This document shows positions 58,635-64,000 of a DNA stretch of 64,000 nt, piece by piece. The DNA is from Mycolicibacterium crocinum (GTDB taxonomy: Bacteria; Actinomycetota; Actinomycetes; Mycobacteriales; Mycobacteriaceae): the NCBI RefSeq assembly GCF_022370635.2, contig NZ_CP092362.2:5022001-5086000 (forward strand), read 5' to 3'. The position numbers and the translations under genes were made by a program. The notes beneath the pieces are model-generated. The model saw only the letters and a list, made by a program, of their open reading frames with translations, was not told the origin of the DNA and searched no databases. Position 1 is the first letter of the stretch. Every line of letters starts with the position of its first letter.

Positions 58635-58925
58635 ATGCCTTCCGATCACCGCGAGCCGAGCCCGTCGCCGATGGCCGAACCCGAGCCGCCGGCGCTGCCC
58701 GCCGCGTTGCTCGACCCGTGGCCGGTGATCGTCGCGGGCGCCGTGCTGTGGGCACTGGCGACGATCGCGGCGTTCACCGTTCCGGCGTTGGAGTCCTGGC
58801 GCCCGATCGCGATCGCAGGGCTGGGCACGGGAGTGGTCGGCACGTCGATCTTCCTGTGGCAGCGCACCGCGGCTCGGCGCGGGGCGCGGGGTGCGCAGAC
58901 CGGCCTCGAGCCGCGCGGACAGTAA
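58635..58925 (+). CDS. DUF2530 membrane protein (Rv0879c-like)
   Basis: 96 residues with two hydrophobic helices (about 32-50 and 56-75) between Pro-rich N-terminal and basic C-terminal tails. DUF2530 family, function unknown. Divergent from the MarR gene; TAGGTT is 8 nt before the ATG, so the leader is very short or absent. SRPBCC gene follows 24 nt downstream. Confidence 0.85.
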   Translation: MPSDHREPSPSPMAEPEPPALPAALLDPWPVIVAGAVLWALATIAAFTVPALESWRPIAIAGLGTGVVGTSIFLWQRTAARRGARGAQTGLEPRGQ

Positions 58926-58949
58926 TCAGTCAACGACGAAGGAGAACCG

Positions 58950-59402
58950 ATGGCAGCGCCGCTGTTGCAAGCAGAGATCGAGATCAACGCTCCGGTCGCC
59001 AAGGTGTGGACCCTGATCTCCAACCTCGACAACATGCCCAAGTGGAGCCCGCAGTGCCGGCTGATGAAGCCACTGGGTCAGGTCAAGCCGGGCACCCGCA
59101 CGTTCAACCTCAACCGGCGCAACAAGCTGTTCTGGCCGACGACGTCGACGATCACCGAGCTGATTCCGGAGCGCAAGCTGGCGTTCCGGGTCAACGCCAA
59201 CAACACCGTCTGGAGCTATGAGCTCTCCCCGACCGAGACCGGCACGCGGGTCGTCGAGACCCGGCACGCCGAGAACGGCGTCAAGGCCGTCTCGACGATG
59301 ACGGTCAACGCGGTGCTGGGCGGCGTACCGAGCTTCGAGAAGGAACTCGTCGACGGGATGAACACGTCGCTGGCGCGGATCAAGGCCGCCGCCGAAGGTT
59401 AG
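58950..59402 (+). CDS. SRPBCC-family protein
   Basis: 150 residues of the SRPBCC (START-like) fold: LLQAEIEINAPVAKVWTLISNLDNMPKWSPQC, central strands and a C-terminal helix VDGMNTSLARIKAAAE. Probably binds or transforms a hydrophobic small molecule; unlike the Rv0910-type protein it has no nearby small antitoxin-like gene. SD GAAGGAG 6 nt upstream of the ATG at 58950. Its stop shares TTAG (59399-59402) with the convergent DUF3027 gene. Confidence 0.87.
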   Translation: MAAPLLQAEIEINAPVAKVWTLISNLDNMPKWSPQCRLMKPLGQVKPGTRTFNLNRRNKLFWPTTSTITELIPERKLAFRVNANNTVWSYELSPTETGTRVVETRHAENGVKAVSTMTVNAVLGGVPSFEKELVDGMNTSLARIKAAAEG

Positions 59403-60328
59403 GCCTCTTCGACGGTCTCGGCGTCGTTGGCCGCCTCGGGGCTCTCCGGAGCCTCGGGGACGTCGGTCTCCTCCGCCGGAGTCTCGGTCTCGACCGCTTC
59501 GGTTGTCTCCGGGGCCTCTTCCGCCGGGGCCTCGGCAACGGTTGAGGCGACCTCGACGACGTCGAGCACACCGTCGTCGTAGGGGTCATACAGCGGCGAT
59601 CCGCTACCCGGCGGCTGCGGGGTGTCCGAATGCGCGCCGCAGCCGTACTCGAAGTCGACGACATGGGCGTCGGCTGACATCTCGTTGCAGCACACCCCGA
59701 ACATCGCGCCGAGCGCTCCGGCCAGCGGAACCATGAAGCCGCAGTCGCGGCACACCCGCTTGGTCGCCCGCGCCATCGGCGAGCCGGGGCCGTGGTCGCT
59801 GTCGTGCCAGCGCTGCGCGGTCTCATCGCGGCCGAGCGCGCTGAGCACCTGGCGACGGCCGAAACCCACCTCATAGGCGGTGTCATCGATCAGCGGATCG
59901 CCGGTCGCGGTGTACCCGGGGGCCAGCCGAGGATCTTCCTTGCCGGGAGCCAGCAGATCACCGGGGCTCAGGTCGCCCGGTTGGATGCGCTCTTCCCACG
60001 GCACCCAGGCCGGGGCCAGCAGTGCCGTCGGGCCGGGCACCAGCACGACCTCGCTGACCGTCGCGTGATCAGCACCCGGGTAGGCCGCCACCACCACCGC
60101 CCACTGCCAGCCCTGATAACCGGGCATGTTCGCCAGGAAGCGGTGCGTCGCCGCGGTCTCGTCCTCGAAGCTGACGCCGAGGTATTCGCCCACCGTGTCG
60201 CCGCTGTGCTCGACGATGGCCTGGCGGGCCTGATCCACGGCGCCGGTCAGTACGGCGGCAACCGCATCCGACGGCGCGGCGGCGGGCGCCGGCGCCGTGG
60301 CTTCTGTCGCGTCGAGAGTGCTGTCCAT
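59399..60328 (-). CDS. DUF3027 protein (Rv0877-like)
   Basis: 309 residues. The DUF3027 core (about 28-245) contains AVDQARQAIVEHSGD, a VGEYLGVSFEDE strand and a cysteine site CRDCGFMVPL...GVCCNE suited to zinc. The last 60 residues form a very acidic Glu/Ala/Pro-rich tail. Function unknown; conserved in actinobacteria. ATG at 60328 is used; a GTG at 60334 would add two residues. Confidence 0.85.
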   Translation of the reverse strand: MDSTLDATEATAPAPAAAPSDAVAAVLTGAVDQARQAIVEHSGDTVGEYLGVSFEDETAATHRFLANMPGYQGWQWAVVVAAYPGADHATVSEVVLVPGPTALLAPAWVPWEERIQPGDLSPGDLLAPGKEDPRLAPGYTATGDPLIDDTAYEVGFGRRQVLSALGRDETAQRWHDSDHGPGSPMARATKRVCRDCGFMVPLAGALGAMFGVCCNEMSADAHVVDFEYGCGAHSDTPQPPGSGSPLYDPYDDGVLDVVEVASTVAEAPAEEAPETTEAVETETPAEETDVPEAPESPEAANDAETVEEA

Positions 60329-60403
60329 CGTCACCAATCTTGCCTCACGCGCCCTCTGTGCAGCCACACCGGCCACGTGCGCGCCCGCCATGCCGGGATA
60401 GGG

Positions 60404-60409
60404 GACAAT
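60404..60409 (+). promoter_or_regulatory. -10 box (GACAAT), leaderless start
   Basis: GACAAT lies 6 nt before the GTG of the Rv0876c-like gene (60416). Confidence 0.45.
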
Positions 60410-60415
60410 CGTGAC

Positions 60416-62089
60416 GTGTCTGAGAGCCGGCGTGACGTACCCCGCGCGAATCCGGCGTTCGGCCCGGATCGCCGGTACTCGGCCGGCACATCCGCAGAAC
60501 ACCCGGGCATGGCCAACTACCCGAGCGACGGGGACGGCTACCGGCGCTCCGAGGCCCCCCGCCGCTCCAATCCGACACCCAGCTCCAACCGGTATCTGCC
60601 GCCGCTGGGCGAGCAGCGCACCGAGAGCCAGGGCCCGCCGCCCGGGTCGCGGAGCGCCGACGAGCGGGCCACTCGCGGTCGTGGTGCCGCAGTGCGCAGC
60701 CGCGAGATGGGCACCAAGGTGTACTCGATGGTGCAGCGCGCGGCCACGGCCGACGGCGCCGACAAGTCCGGCCTCACCGCGTTGACGTGGCCGGTGGTCG
60801 CCAACTTCGCGGTGGATTCGGCGATGGCGGTGGCATTGGCCAACACGCTGTTTTTCGCCGCCGCCTCCGGTGAGAGTAAGGGCAAGGTCGCGCTCTACCT
60901 GCTGATCACGATCGCGCCGTTCGCAGTGATCGCGCCGCTGATCGGGCCTGCCCTGGACCGCGTGCAGCACGGCAGGCGCGCCGCGCTGGCGATGTCGTTC
61001 ATCCTGCGCGCCGCGCTGGCGTTCGTGCTGATCATGGATTACGACGGCGCCACCGGCAGCTATCCGTCGTGGGTGCTCTACCCCTGCGCGCTGGGAATGA
61101 TGGTGCTGTCCAAGTCCTTCAGTGTGCTGCGCAGCGCGGTCACCCCGCGCGTGATGCCGCCGACGATCGACCTGGTCCGGGTGAATTCACGGCTTACGAT
61201 GTTCGGATTGATCGGCGGCACGATCGTCGGCGGCGGTATCGCAGCCGGGGCCGAATACCTGCTCACCACACTGTTCGAACTGCCCGGTGCGCTGTTCGTC
61301 GTGGTGTTCGTCGCCGTGGCGGGCGCCTCGCTGTCGATGCGGATCCCGCGCTGGGTGGAGGTCACCGAGGGCGAGGTGCCGGCCACCTTGACCTACCACG
61401 GCGAGAACGGGCCGATGGGTTGGGTCGACGAGCCGGCCGCGAAGACCGGCGCACGGCGACAACCCCTGGGCCGCAACATCATCACCTCGCTGTGGGGCAA
61501 CTGCACGATCAAGGCGATGGTCGGGTTCCTGTTCCTGTACCCGGCGTTCGTCGCCAAGGCGCATCAAGCCAGCGGCTGGGTTCAGCTCGGCATGCTGGGC
61601 CTGCTCGGCGCCGCGGCCGGCATCGGCAACTTCGCGGGCAACTTCACCGCGGCACGAATGCGGTTGGGCCGGCCCGCGATGCTGGTCGTGCGGTGCACGA
61701 TCGCGGTAACGGTAATGGCGTTGGTGGCCGCGGTCACCGGCAACCTGATCGTGGCGGCGGTGGCCACATTGGTCACCTCGGCGGCGACCGCGATCGGCAA
61801 AGCGTCGCTGGACGCGTCGCTGCAGGACGACCTGCCCGAGGAGTCACGAGCCTCGGCCTTCGGCCGCTCGGAATCGGTGCTGCAACTGGCCTGGGTGATG
61901 GGCGGGGCGATCGGGGTGCTGGTCTACACCGAACTGTGGGTCGGCTTTACCGCGATCAGCGCGCTACTGATCCTCGGTCTGGCCCAGACCATCGTCAGCT
62001 ACCGCGGTAATTCACTGATCCCCGGCTTCGGCGGCAATCGCCCCGTGCTGGCCGAACCGGAGGGTGCATCGGCGGTGACCAACCGGTGA
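60416..62089 (+). CDS. MFS-type membrane protein (Rv0876c-like)
   Basis: 557 residues from GTG 60416. A polar N-terminal region of about 110 residues rich in Arg, Ser, Pro, then about 10-12 membrane helices with ALDRVQHGRRAALAMSFILRAALAFVL and KSFSVLRSAVTPRVMPP. Resembles the M. tuberculosis Rv0876c transporter-like protein; substrate unknown. The GTG overlaps no gene and has GACAAT 6 nt upstream. Its stop overlaps the next start (GTGA at 62086-62089). Confidence 0.87.
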   Translation: MSESRRDVPRANPAFGPDRRYSAGTSAEHPGMANYPSDGDGYRRSEAPRRSNPTPSSNRYLPPLGEQRTESQGPPPGSRSADERATRGRGAAVRSREMGTKVYSMVQRAATADGADKSGLTALTWPVVANFAVDSAMAVALANTLFFAAASGESKGKVALYLLITIAPFAVIAPLIGPALDRVQHGRRAALAMSFILRAALAFVLIMDYDGATGSYPSWVLYPCALGMMVLSKSFSVLRSAVTPRVMPPTIDLVRVNSRLTMFGLIGGTIVGGGIAAGAEYLLTTLFELPGALFVVVFVAVAGASLSMRIPRWVEVTEGEVPATLTYHGENGPMGWVDEPAAKTGARRQPLGRNIITSLWGNCTIKAMVGFLFLYPAFVAKAHQASGWVQLGMLGLLGAAAGIGNFAGNFTAARMRLGRPAMLVVRCTIAVTVMALVAAVTGNLIVAAVATLVTSAATAIGKASLDASLQDDLPEESRASAFGRSESVLQLAWVMGGAIGVLVYTELWVGFTAISALLILGLAQTIVSYRGNSLIPGFGGNRPVLAEPEGASAVTNR

Positions 62090-62577
62090 GCCGTTGGCTA
62101 CGTTGGCTTTTGGTGGTCCTGGTCGTACTGGCGTCGGCCGGCGCAGGCGTCGGCGCCTGGGCTCTGACCCGCGACACAGGATCGGACCTGCCGGAGATCA
62201 GCGCCTACTCGCACGGCAAGGCCGTGCGCGTCGGGCCGTACGTGTATTGCAATGTGGTGAATCTCAACGACTGCCAGAACCCGCAGAATCAGGGCCAGCT
62301 GTCGGTCAGCGAGCGCTATCCGGTCCAGTTGTCGGTGCCGACCTCGATCGGCCGCGCGCCGTGGCGGCTGCTGCGCGTCTATGAGGACGAGCGCAATTCG
62401 ACGACGACGATCTACCGGCCCAATACCGAACTGGCCGTGACGATTCCCACAGTGGACCCGCAGCGCGGCCGGCTGACCGGTGTGGTCGTGCAGCTGCTCA
62501 CCCTGGTGCAGGACCAGAACGGCGAACTCAGCGACGCCCCGCACGCGGAGTGGTCGGTCCGCCTGGCCTGGCCCTAG
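62086..62577 (+). CDS. Exported DUF2771 protein (Rv0875c-like)
   Basis: 163 residues. N-terminal signal-anchor (RWLRWLLVVLVVLASAGAGVGAWAL) then a secreted beta-rich domain with the cysteine pair YCNVVNLNDC. Matches the Rv0875c/DUF2771 exported proteins, function unknown. GTG start overlaps the upstream stop by 4 nt, so co-translated with the MFS-type protein. Convergent with the dehalogenase-like gene, 3 nt apart. Confidence 0.85.
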   Translation: MSRWLRWLLVVLVVLASAGAGVGAWALTRDTGSDLPEISAYSHGKAVRVGPYVYCNVVNLNDCQNPQNQGQLSVSERYPVQLSVPTSIGRAPWRLLRVYEDERNSTTTIYRPNTELAVTIPTVDPQRGRLTGVVVQLLTLVQDQNGELSDAPHAEWSVRLAWP

Positions 62578-62580
62578 CGA

Positions 62581-63453
62581 CTACGCCCGCGGATGCCAGT
62601 CCCGGATGGCAGCCGCGAACTGTTCAGGCGCATCAGATTGCACGAAGTGGCCGGCGCCGTGCGCGATCACGGTCCGGTGGTCGGCGAAAGTCTGCTCCCA
62701 GCGCCGCAATTCGTCGCTCCTGAACGCGATGTCGGCGTCGCCCCAAATGATGAGTGCGGGCATGTCCGCGATGGCAGGCAGGCCGGCCTCCACCTCGGCG
62801 AGAAACGCGCGGCTGGCGGTGAGCTCGCGAGGGAAGACCGCCGACGCGTCGCGGCGCGCCGGATTGTCCAGGGCCTTCTGATAGTGGCCCATCTCGGCGC
62901 GGCTGGGTTTGGCCAGCCGATGCCCCGCGGGAACCATCAGGTTGACGAATAGGTTGAACTGCCGGATCAGCAGTCGACCGATCGGGCCGCCCATCACGTG
63001 CGACATGATCTGGACGTGCGGGGCTTCCGTCGGCCAGGCCCACGTGTTGCCCAGTACCAGTCGATCGAAGGCGTCCGGATGGTTCTCCACCACCGACAGC
63101 CCGATCGGGCCGCCCCAGTCGTGCACCACCACCGTCACCCGGCGCAGCCCGAGGGCTTCCACGAACGCGCCGACGACCTTCGCGTGCTCGACGGGTAGAT
63201 AGCCATATCCCGGCGCTGCCGTCGACAACCCGAATCCGGGATAATCGATTGCTACACAACGGAATTCGGTTCTTAGCTCCTTGATGACATCGCGGTAGAC
63301 GAACGACCAGGTCGGGTTGCCGTGCAGAAACAGCAGCGTCGGCCCCTCCCCTTCGTCGATGTAGTGGACGGTGTGGCCGTCGATGTCGATGAACCGGCTC
63401 ACGAACGGAAACAAGGCGTCGTCGACCCATCCGGGTCGCTGCGTCACCGTCAT
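62581..63453 (-). CDS. Haloalkane dehalogenase-like alpha/beta hydrolase
   Basis: 290 residues. LFLHGNPTWSFVYRDVI is the oxyanion/halide-binding stretch of haloalkane dehalogenases, VVVHDWGGPIG carries the nucleophile Asp, and HGAGHFVQSD holds the catalytic His. It should hydrolyse carbon-halogen bonds or act as an epoxide hydrolase or esterase. GGAGGG lies 6 nt before the ATG. Divergent from an HxlR regulator across the 63475-63489 palindrome. Confidence 0.87.
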   Translation of the reverse strand: MTVTQRPGWVDDALFPFVSRFIDIDGHTVHYIDEGEGPTLLFLHGNPTWSFVYRDVIKELRTEFRCVAIDYPGFGLSTAAPGYGYLPVEHAKVVGAFVEALGLRRVTVVVHDWGGPIGLSVVENHPDAFDRLVLGNTWAWPTEAPHVQIMSHVMGGPIGRLLIRQFNLFVNLMVPAGHRLAKPSRAEMGHYQKALDNPARRDASAVFPRELTASRAFLAEVEAGLPAIADMPALIIWGDADIAFRSDELRRWEQTFADHRTVIAHGAGHFVQSDAPEQFAAAIRDWHPRA

Positions 63454-63474
63454 AACGATCCCTCCTCAGCGTCA

Positions 63475-63489
63475 CTTGATATAATCAAG
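63475..63489. promoter_or_regulatory. 15-bp palindrome over a TATAAT -10 box (HxlR site)
   Basis: CTTGAT-ATA-ATCAAG (63475-63489) lies between the dehalogenase-like gene and the HxlR gene. The + strand TATAAT (63480-63485) inside it would be the -10 box of hxlR, so occupancy would control both directions. Confidence 0.6.
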
Positions 63490-63518
63490 CAGACATTAAC
63501 TTTGCAAGCGGAGCGGGA

Positions 63519-64000
63519 ATGAGTCGAGAGTACGGTCAATACTGCGGACTGGCCCGGGCCCTGGATGTGGTCGGCGACCGGTGGAATCTGCTGATCGTCC
63601 GCCAACTACTGGTGGCGCCCGCCCGCTACCGCGATCTGCGCGACGGCCTGCCCGGCATCGCGACGAACCTGCTGACCGACCGACTCCGTGAGCTGGAGAC
63701 CGCAGGCGTCATCGAGCGGCGACTGGCCGAGGACACCAACGCGATCACCTACGCACTCACCGAATGGGGAGCGCAACTTCGCGAGCCGATCGAAGGGCTC
63801 ATCCGGTGGTCGACACCGCTGATGATCCGCGGGGCACAGGGCGATGAATTCCGCGCCGAATGGCTGCTGCTGGCACTTCCCGCACTGTTCACCGGCCGCA
63901 GGCCCACCCAGTCGGCCACCGTCGGAATCGACCTCGACGGCGAGATCATCCAGGCGCGCGCCAGCCGCTCGGGAGTCGACGTGAGCCTGCCCGACGGACG
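63519..64000 (+). CDS. HxlR-family regulator, 3' end beyond the window
   Basis: First about 160 residues only. HxlR/MarR-type winged helix with YCGLARALDVVGDRWNLLIVRQLLVAPARYRDLRDGLPGIATNLLTDRLRELETAGVIERR (typical HxlR pattern: conserved Cys near the N-terminus, GDRWNLLI). ATG at 63519 with GGAG-like SD; TATAAT within the palindrome. It probably controls the divergent dehalogenase-like gene. Confidence 0.88.
   Translation, partial: MSREYGQYCGLARALDVVGDRWNLLIVRQLLVAPARYRDLRDGLPGIATNLLTDRLRELETAGVIERRLAEDTNAITYALTEWGAQLREPIEGLIRWSTPLMIRGAQGDEFRAEWLLLALPALFTGRRPTQSATVGIDLDGEIIQARASRSGVDVSLPDG

Noticed and set aside
1..64000. CRISPR arrays, tRNA, rRNA, insertion sequences, prophage
   Set aside because: No regular repeats, clover-leaf sequences or transposase/integrase genes were seen.

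Overview
The window is high-GC actinobacterial DNA from a Mycobacterium-type genome (most likely a non-tuberculous, Mycolicibacterium-like species). The evidence is the set of near-diagnostic mycobacterial proteins (PrrA/PrrB, EchA6/AccD3, CtpE, an Rv0909/Rv0910-type pair, GltA2 and CitA, FprB, SepH) and the many leaderless starts in which a TANNNT box lies 6-7 nt before ATG or GTG. From memory of M. tuberculosis, 11.2-62.6 kb carries orthologues of Rv0910 down to Rv0875c in the same relative order, with a lineage-specific block inserted between prrB and gltA2. No rRNA, tRNA, CRISPR array, insertion sequence, prophage or origin was recognised. No gene-free stretch exceeds 300 bases; the longest is 39529-39808 (280 nt), which carries operator-like inverted repeats.

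Region by region. 0-10.7 kb: Hsp20, a DUF1905 protein, a GAF-EAL c-di-GMP phosphodiesterase, a GNAT acetyltransferase, an ABC-F protein with a possible leader ORF, a cupin, a BKACE-like enzyme, a K+ channel flanked by RCK domains, a YihY/BrkB membrane protein, an amidohydrolase, and an orphan DosR/DevR-like regulator preceded by a near-consensus DosR box. 10.8-19.2 kb: a six-gene minus-strand operon (echA6, metallo-hydrolase, beta-lactamase-fold lipoprotein, ctpE, Rv0909-like, Rv0910-like), with accD3 divergent from echA6. 19.2-26.5 kb: a Nudix-fold regulator, a phosphoribosyltransferase, a heterodimeric ABC exporter and prrA-prrB.

26.5-44.9 kb is the accessory block and the most novel part. 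Its first half (27.3-36.5 kb) has a solute-binding lipoprotein, two TetR regulators, two tandem ureohydrolases (the first ending in five histidines), a class II aldolase-like protein, a 2-hydroxyacid dehydrogenase, a true creatininase homologue, an intact SDR and an SDR broken by an in-frame stop. It looks like a guanidino-compound (creatinine/creatine-like) catabolic locus, and two perfect 25-bp palindromes lie at its promoters. The second half (36.5-42.8 kb) has FKBP, a GntR/HutC regulator, an SDR, an APH-fold kinase, an APC permease and a PLP enzyme resembling the AGXT2L phospho-lyases. This suggests import of an amino-alcohol or hydroxy-amino acid, its phosphorylation, then phospho-lyase cleavage. 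A MarR-MFS efflux pair closes the block.

44.9-62.6 kb is core: gltA2, two tandem TetRs, an MFS exporter, pdxH, citA, a VOC protein, a nucleotidase-like HAD, a DUF2795 protein, fprB with an AurF-like diiron protein, serC, sepH, and the Rv0882-Rv0875c-like set. The window ends with a haloalkane dehalogenase-like hydrolase divergent from a truncated HxlR regulator, with a palindrome between them.
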